A stretch of DNA of 64,000 bases from Heliocybe sulcata (lineage: Eukaryota > Basidiomycota > Agaricomycetes > Gloeophyllales > Gloeophyllaceae), in NCBI GenBank assembly GCA_004369045.1, contig ML213511.1, positions 673,791 to 737,790 on the forward strand. The letters run 5' to 3'. The position numbers and the translations under genes are program-made. Positions 44,473-56,300 of this stretch are shown here, piece after piece (within the stretch, counting starts at the first letter, position 1; every line of letters begins with the position of its first letter). The notes below the pieces were generated by a model. The model saw nothing but the letters and a program-made list of their open reading frames with translations, was not told where the DNA came from and ran no database searches.

Positions 44473-47400
44473 ATGGTACCGACTATACGACAAGTCCCAG
44501 GATCTGCTCCCTCTGGCCTAGCAGTCTCTTTACTTTCTGTACTATTGAGCCATGTTCCAAAGCCGAATTTCTCTTACCCCGCAGCGCACAATGGCCTCGG
44601 TGTCGACGCCTCAGGTGGCGGCACGGTGTTGCACACATTCGCCAAGCGAGCTCCTTCTGGCCCGGAGAAAATCGTCTTCCCGATTCTTATTCCCATCCTC
44701 GTCTTGCTGTCGGGTCTGTTTGCCGGTCTGACACTGGGCTATATGAGCTTGGACGAAACACAATTGAATGTGCTCAGTTTGAGTGGCACGCCGTGAGTAG
44801 GCTCTAGACTAACAAGCGCCCATTACTGACATCCTTTGTCGCAGTGAACAGAGGAAATACGCCAACCAAATCAAGCCTATTCGCAAGAATGGGCACCTGC
44901 TCCTCGTGACCCTGTTGCTTGCCAACATGATTGTCAACGAGACGCTGCCCGTCATCGCGGACCCAGTTTTGGGTGGTGGAGTGCAGAGTGTCGTCGTCAG
45001 TACTGTCCTTATTGTTATGTGAGTTCAACGCAAGCCCGAAAGGCCGGGATATAGCGGGTAGGCTAGCACCCTTCCGTCAGACCCGTCTATTTGTATGCAT
45101 CTATGTTAACAATACTGTCCCCCAGCTTCTCGGAAATCATACCGCAATCTGTCTGCAGTCGTTATGGACTGCTTATTGGTGCGAAGATGGCGCCGTTCGT
45201 GAAGATTCTAATCTACACCTTTGTTCGTGTTTCTCTTGGCACGTGACGTAACGCCTGATTCTGACGTACCTCTGATAGGGTATTGTGGCTTGGCCTGTGG
45301 CGAAACTGCTCGAGTGGGTGCTCGGTTCTCACCATGGCATCATCTACCGAAGAAGTGGTACGTCATCTACCAACTCTTCCTGGGTCTCCATCATATCTGA
45401 TAATGATATTTTTGTTAATATTGTGTGTGTCCAGAACTCAAGGAATTGGTGGCAATGCACGCATCGACGGCAACCCATGGCGGCGATCTGAAGACAGATA
45501 CGGTTACTATTATCGGCGCCACGCTAGACTTGCAGGAGAAAGTTGTCGAACAGGTTCGAGTCCTATCTTCTTGATTCTACGGGCATTGGTTTAAGTTGCA
45601 TATTAGGCGATGACTCCCCTAGATCAAGTCTTCATGCTTCACATCGACACAAAGTTGGACTATAAGAATCTGAAGCGCATCTGCGAGACGGGTCATAGTC
45701 GTATCCCGGTTTATGATGAGATCGAAGTACCCAGTCTGATTGCCGGCGACCGGGTCGAGGGCCCGGCGCAGATGCAGAAGGTGAAGAGGATCATCGGTAT
45801 TCTTCTTGTCAAGCAGGTACTTTCCATCCTGTTCGAAGGTCGATTTCAGGAGCTGAGATTTCCAATCCAGTGTGTGCTCTTGGACCCCGAGGACGCTACC
45901 CCATTGCGTCAACTCCCGCTCAACAAGGTGACGTACGTCCCGAGGAACGAGGCCTTGCTTGGAATCCTCGATAGATTCCAAGAAGGACGCAGTCACATGG
46001 CTATCGTATGTCTGATTTTATGGCCTTTGCGTTCTAATGCTGATGTTCCCGCGCTGGATGCAGGTCAGCCGGCTCAGTGTGGAACGCGCCGCCAGCGTGA
46101 AGCAGGAGGTGAAGCGGAGTCTCACTCAACGTATCAGGGACCGCGTCATTGGCGAATCCAGCGACGAGGAGACCGACCATGCGGAGGAGAGCTCCGAGTC
46201 TACGCCGGTCGACGACCGCGATGCTACGTTGAGGGGCGATGGCCAGCTGGAGAAGAAGCTCGCGGAGGGCGACCAGTCCGATGAGCAGCACAAGGAGGGC
46301 CGTGGTAGCTTCAGGGGTAGGGGCAGGGGCCGCAGTAAGAGAGGGAAGTCGAAGCATGTGGATATTGAGATGGGTGTTGTCGAGCCGACCCAGCAGCAGG
46401 AGGGGACGAAGAGTAGGCGGAGCAGTATTGCGAAGCAGCTCAGGCCGCAGGGGTTGCTGCAGAGTATGCCTGCTGATGCAGTGCTTGCGAGGAAGGATGC
46501 TGAACCGGTAAGAGCGACATAGGGTGTTTGTGTGATCCTTTTTGCTGATTCGTTGTGGTTACATAGTACTTGCAAGGGTTTGACCCTTCTGTCATGCCTG
46601 TTGGTATTATCACCTTGGAAGACGTCTTGGAAGGTATGCCGTTTCCTCTTGCCGTGCTCGCAGATGCTTACCAACGTCCTTCAGAACTAATCGGGGAAGA
46701 GATCTACGACGAGTTCGATCCTCAGGGCGGCCATGTCGTTTCTTACGATCCTCCTGAATCGGTTCGCTCTGCTGGTCGATCCACTCTGAAGAAGCAGCAG
46801 TCCGCGCCTGATTTGACAACCGGCACTGCGGAGAAACCCGTTGGCAGCGCCTCGCCTCGACTCAAGCCTGCAAGTCCTACACCCACTCTCCGTCCCATCG
46901 CTATCCCCACCGCGATCAAGGGCTTCAACTTCCTTAGGAGTCGCAGCGCCCCGCCTACTCCCAGGGATAAAGTCGCGAGCAACGATCGCAGCTCTTCGCA
47001 GGGCTCCCCGGCTCCTGCAATCCCGCCGTTGCCAGAGATGTCGCCGCCGGCGATTGACATAGCTGAGCCGCAGCTTGGTGAGAAGGCCGAGCCCGCTGGG
47101 CCGAGGATCGTAGTCGAGTCGCCTGAGATGCTGCCGACTGCTGCGGGCACTGAGGAGACGGAGAAGATTCCTGGCTTGGGGGCTGGGCAGACTACGAAGG
47201 CTGTTAGCCCGCCTGCTTCGGGTGTCCCTGCCAATGTTGCGGCGGACCACAGGAGCGCGTCGCCTGCTCCGTCACTCGAGGCGATCTTGCTCGATAGGAA
47301 GCGCCGCATGGCTGGTGGCAGTGGCAGCCCTCCTGGTGGTGCGCGCCCTCAGGCTGGGCCTGCTGAAGGTCCGAGGATCGTGCGCGTCGCGACGCCGACT

Positions 47401-47559
47401 GGCGGGAAGGGCTCGAGGTTCAAGAGCAGTCCGTTGAGTGGCAGCGAGAATAGTGGTGGCGCTGCGGCGGAGAGGGTAAAGGGACAGAGCGACGCTACGC
47501 GTATACCTGGTGGTAAAGAGAAGGAAGGCCCGGATAAAGAGGAGAAGCGTGATGAGTGA
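44473..47559 (+). CDS. mam3: CNNM/Mam3-type DUF21-CBS membrane protein
   Basis: Family members handle Mg2+ and other divalent metals; yeast Mam3 is vacuolar. After a hydrophobic N-terminus the DUF21 membrane domain reads [92 protein letters not shown] and GIVAWPVAKLLEWVLG. The CBS pair follows: AMTPLDQVFMLHIDTKLD...ICETGHSRIPVYDE, and GILDRFQEGRSHMAIV joined to FDPSVMPVGIITLEDVLEELIGEEIYDEFD. A charged insertion of about 150 residues (Arg/Gly run RGRGRGRSKRGKS) splits the second CBS domain. The last 270 residues are Pro/Ser-rich and probably disordered. Several short introns. ATG 44473 is preceded by a TATA box. Confidence 0.9.
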
Positions 47560-47849
47560 GGAATGGGACGGCGCGGTGGGGATGATGATATTGTATGACT
47601 CTAATAGACTTTAGGACTTACGATTGCTTGTTTCTTCTTAGTTAATGCCTTTGTTGACGAACTTAGTATGTAATGTACAAGTAGCACCGTTTGTGGTCGT
47701 ACTTTATGATTGAATCAAATCCTTAGAGGGATAGGCGTACTCAAGCCAGATATGAAAGGGATGGCAGATACAGTTGATTGCAACCGTAAGATATAGTGAT
47801 GAATCAGAAGCTACAAGAAGGAACAAAAGCCCAAGGAAAGGGCACACGA

Positions 47850-47878
47850 CGGAGCACGATGAAGGAGAATGTGCGCCG
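47850..47878 (-). promoter_or_regulatory. Second 3'-UTR hairpin element of copy 3
   Basis: On the minus strand CGGCGCAC and GTGCTCCG pair with one mismatch around a pyrimidine-rich loop, 234 nt after the stop codon. It tandemly repeats the proximal element. Confidence 0.5.
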
Positions 47879-47961
47879 AAGATATGGGAATATACGAGAA
47901 AGAAAATGTAGGAATACAAAGGGAGTCTATGAGGCTATAAAACCAGTAGCTGGGTACGCGA

Positions 47962-47990
47962 CGGAGCGTGATGAAGATGAATGTGCTCCG
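47962..47990 (-). promoter_or_regulatory. First 3'-UTR hairpin element of copy 3
   Basis: On the minus strand CGGAGC and GCTCCG pair perfectly around a loop containing ATTCATCTTCATC, 122 nt after the stop codon. The variable base in the stem is A here, which completes the pairing that is a mismatch in the other copies. Confidence 0.55.
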
Positions 47991-48111
47991 AAGATGTTTA
48001 AGAAACATAAGAAAGAGACGGAGACGGGACGAGAGTAATAAGAAAATATATCTAGACTGCACCTCCTACGCAACCGTAGCTTTCATCATGCAATAGCTTC
48101 CCTCCGCTTCT

Positions 48112-49945
48112 TCACCGCCAGGTACCAGCCGTCGCCTTGGCTGTAGAGTTCCTACGCGCAGCGACGCCGACCTGCTTACGCTCGACAACGGGAGCCTTGG
48201 ATGTAGCAGGCGGCTTGCTGGCATCGACACGCTTGACCGCCTTGACGTCCTCGGTCTTGGTCGGCTTTGTGACCGTGGTCTTGACCTGCTTCTTCACGAC
48301 CTTGACTGGCTTTGACGCTTTGGCATCCTTGGTCGGAACGGCGGGTTTCCTGGTGTCCGGCTCGATTGGGGTCTTTGGGCGGACGCTCCAGCTGGCTGAG
48401 GGGGACCAGACTTTGGCGTTGCTAGGCACGGTGCGCTTCTTCCCCTTCTCGGCTGGCGCGGGCTTGGATTTTTGGACGGCTGGCTCGGGGAGGGGGGACG
48501 GGGCTGGTAGGGGTTCGACTATGTCGCTGCTGGAAGAGCAAGAGGTGGCGGAGGAGCTGGAGGCGACCGAAGTGCTGGAGTTGTCGAAGCCAGAGGAGGT
48601 GGAGGTAGATACTGAGGTGTCGTCGTCCAGAGTAGGAGATGGGAGAATAGGGACAGAAGACTCTTCGACTAGAACAGGGACATCCTCGACAGAGGGAGCG
48701 TCTGTGGGAGCTTCCAGAACCATGGGAGGGGTATCGATGGACACAGAGCCGGCGAAGGCGGCAGGAGAGGTAGCCGATGGAGTGAGAGTAGAGAGAGATT
48801 GGTCGGTAGAGGGAGTAGTAGGCGCGACGAGTCCAAGAGCGACTAGGAGTTCATTCTTCGTCTCGTCCGCGGTCTTCCTCTTCGTCCAGTCAACAGTAGG
48901 GGCGTATATATCGACGGGCATGCTGAAGCTGCGACCGTGCTGGTAATCGGGTCGCCTGTGAGGGGTGGGTAGGCTTGCTCTCCGAGAAGTCTTCAGAGAA
49001 GCTTGGTATTCTGGGTCGAGGATGGCGGCTCTCCTGGTCGCCTCGGGCTGCGAGAGGGGGTAGCTCCATCGCCTAGAAGTTCGAAGGGAGGCTTGGTAGT
49101 CGGAGTTGGCGATGGTTGCCCGCGCAGTGGCCGGGGAGGTGGGGTCCGTCCACTGAGAGACGAGGGTCGGCAGATCAGAGCCGGCGGGAGTGAATACGGA
49201 TGTGGAAGAGTCCGAAGACATGAAGCTCGCGCCGATGCTGGCTGCTATAGAGTCGTATGATGATATGTCGCCCTCTTGGCGTTCGATGTCGGGGGTGACG
49301 GGGCTGCCGGGCTCGACGGTGTCGTAAGTGCCGTTGTCGGAGTTGGAAACGTGGTGGTGGATGCAGTTGAGGAGGAGGGGCAGCCAGTAGACGTTGAGCA
49401 GCGTGGGTTGTTGGATACGAGACTCGTCGACGGTGATGACCTCGGGGTTGGGCGGGGTGACGGTGGGCAGGGGCAAGGTGTTGCCAGAAGGAGAGGTGAG
49501 CAGGAGGTCGGGCGTCGTTGGGAGGATGTCAAGCGCAGTCTGCTTGATCCTTTCGAGGAGCGCGCCGCCCTCGGTGCTCTGGAGGTGGTAGTTCAGTAAG
49601 CAGCACGGTGGCTGGCCAAGAGACGTGCTACGTACCTGTCTGTTCAATATGGATATGGCACTGGTACTGGGTAGCTCTGAGTGTATAGAGTCTCTATTCC
49701 ACCACTGAGGACCGCCAATGTCAGCCGTCGTATAGAGGGCTGTACTGTAGGTGGGTACTTACGGTGGCGATTGAAGCATCGCTGACACTGCCCCGCATAG
49801 CGGAGACACGTGTCGCGATGGATACAACGAAGACGGAAATACGACTCAAGACGACGGAAGATCTGAAGAAGTATCCGAGTCCGACGAGGGCGATGCAGAC
49901 GATGGCAGCGGCCACGATCAAAGCCAGGAACATGTCGAAGACCAT
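48112..49945 (-). CDS. Membrane-anchored phospho-motif protein, copy 3 (diverged)
   Basis: Third family member, about 30 kb from copy 2. Exons 49763-49945, 49636-49704 and 48112-49578 give 572 residues with the same two intron positions. The N-terminal hydrophobic segment (MFLALIVAAAIVCIALVGLGYFF) is kept in character but not in sequence. LNVYWLP, DYQASLRTSRRWSYPLSQPE, EYQASLKTSRRASLP, HGRSFSMPV, DWTKRKTADETKNELLVALGL, NAKVWSPSASW and ARRNSTAKATAGTWR are nearly unchanged, while the Ser/Thr/Pro linkers differ widely. That pattern marks the motifs as the functional parts. No ATATKVVKASQPG repeats, but a Lys/Val-rich equivalent is present. It is divergent from a small membrane protein at 50705. 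Function unknown; scaffold or adaptor docking through phosphoserines is my inference. Confidence 0.85.
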
Positions 49946-50704
49946 GATGACTGAAGGCTGAGTAGCTGTATCAAGGACTTTGACTCGAGTGAGACGTTGA
50001 TGAAGAGGAGAGAGCAAGGTTTTGCGAGGTTTTATAGGCTACCCCGGGGCTGGCAGGGAGGCTGACCGTCTTCTCGGTTTGCATTGAAACGGGCGGCTGG
50101 CAGGATACTTTTCGGATCCATATGGTCCAACATCCAGGTCATTCTGCATCCTTGCAAGTCAGGGACGCCGTCAAGAATGTAAAACAGCGTGATGCCACAA
50201 TGCACGGCGAGCGACGCGTACGGGAGAAGGGATGTGGCGCGACGACGCGTCTGTGGCAAGCCTTCGTGCACAGCCACTCATCCATTTTGAATCCGCTCTA
50301 TGATCAAGCTGCTGGTACCTATGCTCTGGGCAACTTCAAACTGCCCCTGCAGTGTAATTTGCGCGCTTGCAGCAATATGGTGTCCAGAATACACTCTGGT
50401 GCGAGCTTTCACGGTAACACCGGACGCATCTCCAGCACCCGCGATATCCAACAAGCTCGAAGGTCGAGAGATATTCTCCCCGCAGCCATTCATCATTGAA
50501 CGATCCCGACCTCTTCCTCGTAGCAGCCCCGGACTATTTGCTATGATACCGTATTGACCCTTCCGGATGCGATCGCGATTCGGACCAGGATAGCGGGCGG
50601 AACCCTCCCCGCCAGCCACAGTCAGCCATCGCGGCTGGCCCGCCGCCCTTTCCAGGTATAAAATCCCTCCGTCTGAACCTCTGACGCTCATCTACTCATC
50701 CATC
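49946..50704. promoter_or_regulatory. Divergent promoter region of copy 3 and the 218-residue protein
   Basis: For copy 3 (minus strand) the box CCTCCCTGCCAGCC (50048-50061) and TATAAAA (50030-50036) are 11 nt apart. For the plus-strand gene TATAAAA lies at 50657-50663, preceded by several CCAGCC/GGCTGG motifs (about 50610-50640). No other feature is seen. Confidence 0.5.
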
Positions 50705-51466
50705 ATGAACACCCCGACCGCAACTTCTACTCGCCCTCTCTACAGTGGTTCTCCTTATGAACCAGATGGTTTGAACATTGGTATTGCTGTCTTTTTCTGC
50801 CTTTTTGCGGTGGCTATTGGGTTCTCGTGGTGGTGCAAGAAGCATGGGATACCGTGTTTGGAGAGGAAGATGGACGACGGTGCTGTGCTCCCTGGGGAAG
50901 TGCGCCGGTGTCAGAAGAGTGTAGAGGTGCGCTGGTACATTCTGTATTTTATTGGCGTGGGGCTGACGAGAGATGTAGTGGAGCGAGCATGATGTGTATC
51001 AAGCAGCTGGGCTATACAGGCCGAAGGTGATCCCCCGGCGCATGTCGAGTTTCGCGGAAGACGTGCGCGTTCCCATGCCTGGCGTCCTTCCAAAGAGTAA
51101 GTCTCTCTCTTGCATACGTCGACCGTCAAAGATCCTGACAGATTAGCAGGTGCCACTCCAGGTCTTTCAGTACCTGAAGAAGCGGACATCACAACGGAAC
51201 TCCCAACTACCGACGCTCTTACGCTCCTCGAGGAAGGCCGCTCGACCAGTAGCGTCGACGAGAAGACTGTCCTCCCTAGCTTCTCCAGCGTCGACCTCGC
51301 GGATATGCTGCCTCGGTATGTTGAGTCGAGCCCGAAGGTGTACGTCCCCGGCAAGCCTCTCAAGGAGGAGTCGGTTTGGTTGTCTACTCGCAAGGTGGAG
51401 TCCCCTGAGGATCAGAGCGTGCGGGGCAAGTTTCACCAGGTGGTGTTCCCTAAGCGGGCGATATAA
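50705..51466 (+). CDS. Small single-pass membrane protein, unknown function
   Basis: Three exons, 50705-50926, 50979-51096 and 51150-51466, keep frame and give 218 residues. A single hydrophobic segment (about residues 24-43, LNIGIAVFFCLFAVAIGFSWW) is followed by a Cys/Lys patch (CKKHGIPCLERK) and about 170 soluble residues. Recognisable stretches are WSEHDVYQAAGLYRPKVIPRR and KTVLPSFSSVDLADMLPRYVESSPKVYVPGKPL. The reading frame, introns and promoter (TATAAAA, 42 nt before the ATG) support a real gene. I recognise no family. It is paired head to head with membrane-protein copy 3 and shares CCAGCC-type motifs with it. Confidence 0.75.
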
Positions 51467-53381
51467 TGTGCGAGTATACTGGCAAGGTGAGTCCGCGTGT
51501 TTTCTTTATGAGTTGTGGCTGACTTGATTATAGTTAAGCGAAGAAATTAGAAGCAAGTTTTGTCTAGAATGTTTTATATCCTCTTCGTCGCGCATTCAAT
51601 TTCAAAGCGTGTCGAGTGTTTGTTATGTTGGGATTTTGAGAGCGGGGGGTTGGTTTGACTGCTGTGGATTTCGCTTCGACGTTTAGCTATACATAGGAAT
51701 GACGCAGTTTAGCTATCTATGTCGCGTTATTCTTTGTGGATACCCATGATTGAATGTATTGTTTTGTTACGCGGACGTTTGTGGCATGGGAGGATAGTAT
51801 TGTTCTATCACTTGTAGGACAATATGAACGCTCACCAAACGTGACTATGCTGCCGACTATGAGCTCGTGATTTCATGCATTGCTTAACGGAGGAAGCGGG
51901 CTGTAAGACACGGAGTAGGCCGGCCACATAGAAGAGGTCATGCATAGCCTTGGCGACTTCGATCGCTACACTCTGTAACTTGAGATAATGATAGCAATAC
52001 TTCCGTCTCCGTCACTTGCTCTACAGATAAATCTATATACCTAGCTGACTAGTTCTAAAAATGTTCTCCCATCTATGAGCAAACTTTAGATAACGCAGAC
52101 GGAGCGAACCTGCGTAGGACAAAGATACTGCAATGGGTCGTGAGCTCAAGAGGTGCAGGACAGGATAAAAACTTGCCGTGATATGAGGTGATTCATCTAC
52201 GCGTGGTAAGTAAGCTTGCTTGAGCTCACCTTCGTCAGTCAGTCACAAGATCAATTTAATCGTAGGCGGATCCACAGGGAGATATCGTCTGGTGCCGTGG
52301 ATGATCGGGACAAATGCGTGTTTCAGAGTGACGCAGTTCACTTCTGGTTGTGGGTCTGTGTGCATGTTAATGCAGTTGCGACCTCTACGAATCTTGGGCA
52401 TTCCACTGTCTTTTAGATCGTACCCAGCTTTGCAATATTGAAGCACTTCAGCATTTCTAGTAGAGGACGCAGGCCACGACGGTCCTTGCATATCAACTAC
52501 ATTCTCCCCGATGTTGTGACCTGCCTTGTACAGATTTTGGGGACGCGCCTGTGGCGAAGCGGAGGACGGAAGAAGCGGTGGTTTGATCCGGTTGCACATG
52601 TCTGAGCGCCATGCTGAGGCTGTGCCTGGAAGTCGCCAAGAACGCACACCGAGTGACATGATTGGTTGGATTGTGATGACGTCGCTTGCAACCTGTAAGG
52701 CGTGAGATAACCAAATAAGGTGGAGCCCACATATTGGTTATTCCCCTTGACGCGTTTACGATATCCTCATGGAAGGCCACTGTAAAGGCCACGCCTTCAG
52801 CTATCCGTATAATGACCGAATCTCGCAAGAGCGGCGCTGAGGGACCTGGTCGACAACAGTCGAGAAGCGATGAGTCGGAACCGACAAGCGAAGGGAGCGA
52901 CCAGGGCATTGATAGCGCCGGTGAGTGGAGCAAGAAGCAGTCCTGCGAGATGGGGAGAAGCATCCTGACCTGCTGAACAGTAACGTCTTATCCACCGTCT
53001 CCATTCTGGATACCGTTTATTTAGCGTTCGTCCCATCACCCTTCCCATCTCCACCCCGTCTCCCAGTCTCCTCTTGTCAGTACTTGTCCTACTATCTTGT
53101 ATACGCCTACTGATATCCAAGCGTACGATGCAGCTTGGAATGCGATTGTAGTTCCCGGACGCGTCTCCGCACATACACGACGAGACTCGATACAGACACC
53201 TCTGATACCCGATACGTACTGAATCGACCAACGCGCTAGCTGCTACCGAATCTGACCGCTCAGAATTGTATACTATTATAAACCTCTACTTGTATACGAT
53301 CTTATACGTTCACGTGAGTGCGGCTGAATTCGATGGTCGGATGCAGCATACATCTAACAGTGGAGTAGCTCTTGCTTAGGC
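51467..53381. other. 1.9 kb spacer before the mucin-like gene
   Basis: No supported gene. Frames on both strands around 52490-53230 overlap at random and lack known motifs. TATAAA at 53277-53282 lies about 100 nt before the mucin-like start. Confidence 0.4.
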
Positions 53382-56300
53382 ATGCGAAGCTCAAGGACGT
53401 CTTTCCTCTTGCTATGTACAGGCCTCGTGGCAGCAGCTCCTCCACCTATCGCTCCTTCCTCCAGCGCCAGCCGCGCTGATACTCACCCCGTCTCTTCGTC
53501 AACCAACAGCACCCTTCATGTGTCTACAAGTAATTTAGCGTCCTCGACTCTGGAAGGGAGTACCACTTCTCCTAACCCTACCTCGACACCTTATTCGGCT
53601 CAGAGCGATAGCTCCACGTGGGCGAGTTCTAGCTCGGTTTGGTCTTCTACCTGGAGTTCGTCGGCTGTTTCGACCTTTCACAGTCGGAGTTCTTCGTCGA
53701 CGGAGGCTTCTTCTAGTTGGAGCCCCGCAGCCGACTCGACAAAGGCCCCTTCCTTGTCTCGGTCTTCATCTTCCACTGCTTCTTCTGGTAGCTCGTCCAG
53801 TTCCGTACAGTCGTCCTCTTCTACCCGTGTTGCGTCGTCGTCTTCAGCTCTTTCGTCCAGTTCCACTCTTTCTTCTCCGGCTCCCAGCCGAAGTGCCAGT
53901 CCAACCGGAGAAGCAAGCAAATCATCTTCGGCACTCTCCTCAAGTTCCACTTCTTCTTCTCCCGCTCCTACCCTTAGTGAAACTAGAAGTGCCAGTCCAA
54001 CCGCAAAAGCAAGTCAATCCTCTTCTGCGCTTTCATCCACTCCCGCTTCCAGCGGAAGCGCAACCCGAAGTGCCAGTCCAACTGGAGAAGCAAGTAAATC
54101 ATCTTCAGCTCTTTCGTCCAGTTCCACCCCTTCTTCTCCCGCTCCGAGCCGGAGTGCAACTCGAAGCGCCAGTCAATCCTCTTCTGCGCTTTCGTCCACT
54201 CCTGCTGCGACCTCTCCATCTCCCAGCCGAAGTGCCAGTCAATCCTCTTCCGCGCTTTCATCCACTCCTGCTGCGTCCACTCCCGGCTCCAGCAGAAGTG
54301 CAACGCGAACCGCCAGTCAATCCTCTTCAGCGCTTTCATCCACTCCTGCTGCGTCCTCTCCCGCTTCCAGCCGAAGCGCCAGTCCACCCGGAGAAACAAC
54401 TCACTCCTCTTCTTCTTCCCCTTCTCACACCGCCGCCCCTTCACCCTCAGCCGCCTCATCCACCTCCACTGCACCGGGCACCTCCGCGAGGCCGAGCAGT
54501 GCTCCCAGTTCTTCACCGACCTCCGCGGGAAGTAGCCGTGCGCCTAATGCAGGGACCAGTTCCCGGGCAGCTTCGTCGTCGCACTCTAATTCTGTAGGCG
54601 GAGGGACGTATCTCGCCTCGGGGAGGAGTAGCGCACCTACCTCGAATTCTCAGAGTATTGGGAGCTCGGATGCCCCTGCTAGGGGAGCGAGTTCTACCGG
54701 GGTCGCCCGTTCTCCCTCGACTTCTGGAGGTGACGCGACTGCACAGGGGACTTCGTCTCGGGCCTCTGGTTCTCCTACGAAAGGAGCGACGTCCACGGCC
54801 GCTGGTGATCCAAGCACAAGCGCAAGTGCGGGCTCGGCGTCTCCTGTGAGCACGTCGGGTTCGTCTCGCACCGGTACTGGGTCGTCTTCTGAGACTGAGA
54901 CTGCTACGCGGGCCCCAGGACAGGCGGGAACGTCGTCTCGGCCTGTGGAGACGGGGACTGGGATAGGTTACTCGACGCAGGGGACCTCGTCAGCTACTGG
55001 TACTCGGGCCCCGACGGACACTGCTTCTCCTACTGAAGGAGCGTCGTCCACCTCCGCCGCTGGTCCGGGCTCGTCGTCTCCCGTGACCGCCTCATCTGCT
55101 ACCGGCACCCTGTCGACAGCTACTCGGGCCTCAGGGCAGGTGGGAACTTCGTCTCGGCCTGGGACAGGGGAGGCTTCTTCAACTCCAAGTAGCACGAGTG
55201 TGGATGGTGGGAGCGAGGGCTCTTCGTCTTCGCATTCGAGTTCATCTCCTACCGGGACTGCGTCGCCCTCTGGGTCTGTTACGCGGGTGGGAAGTTCGTC
55301 TCGGCCTGGTGAGACGGGGACTAGGACAGGGGAGGCTTCTTCGACTTTGAGTAGCGAGGGGGGCGGGGACTTTACTTCTTCGGGATCAGTCGCTCCGACT
55401 GAACACAGTGGAATTTCGACTACGGGATCAGCGACGGGTACCACTGCGAGCGGTGCCCCGGGAAGGACGTCTGGTTCTCAGGCGAAATCTGTGCCTGCTA
55501 CGGGGAATGCGTCTGCTAGTGAGGTCGCGACTTCGACGGAGTCGGGCACGGGTGGGCAGTTGACTTCTACATCTAGGAGTGCGTCTGTAACGCAGACTGC
55601 GACTGGGAGTGAACAGCCTGGAACGACTGTCCGAGGACCGTCTGGTTCTGTGACGACTACTGGAGTGCCGTCTACGGCTGGGGATGCGACTAGTCGTTCC
55701 GTTGATACTGCAAGTCCTTCTGTATCAGGGACTAGTACTGTATCTGGGGCTGCGGCGAGCAAAGTGAGCCCGTCCGGTGTTGCTGAGAGTTCGGAGGTCG
55801 GTACCGTCACGTCTAGCTCTGCGAGTGAGGTTGAGACGACTGGTACTGTGTCCAACGACGGTACCACGTCGGCTGCTGGCACGGCATCAGCGAGCACTGT
55901 AGTTAGTACCGCAGTCGCGACATCTCCTAGTGACGCAACGTCTACTGTGTCCTCAGGAACCGCGGTAGCAACCAGCGGCCCTGCATCTTCGTCGCCCGCC
56001 CAGTCCGGCCCGGAGTCGGAGGTGCCTTCTGCGACAGGTACATCGACTGCTGTGTCTACCGAGCCCGGCTCTGTGACTGGCCCAGCGGCGGAGAGCACCG
56101 TCTCCGTAGTTGAGAGTACCGTGGATGGCAGTGCCACGCATATAACTCGCACGTACGTTGTCTATCCTCTCCAGTACTCGTATTCTCATCTAACACGCCT
56201 TCCTGCGATGTAGCATCACGGGTGCGATCTCGCGCACGATTCGCATCGCTCAGCCTACCGGCTCCTTGACGTTGGGCACGGGTTCTGCGACATCGGTGTC

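Larger units (their letters stand above)
47560..48111. other. Convergent 3' flanks of CNNM and membrane-protein copy 3
   Basis: Apart from the two hairpin elements (47850-47878, 47962-47990) no feature is seen. Confidence 0.5.

Noticed and set aside
53678-54516. Antisense frames across the mucin-like gene
   Set aside because: Compositional shadows of the Ser-rich repeats, without starts, introns or motifs of their own.
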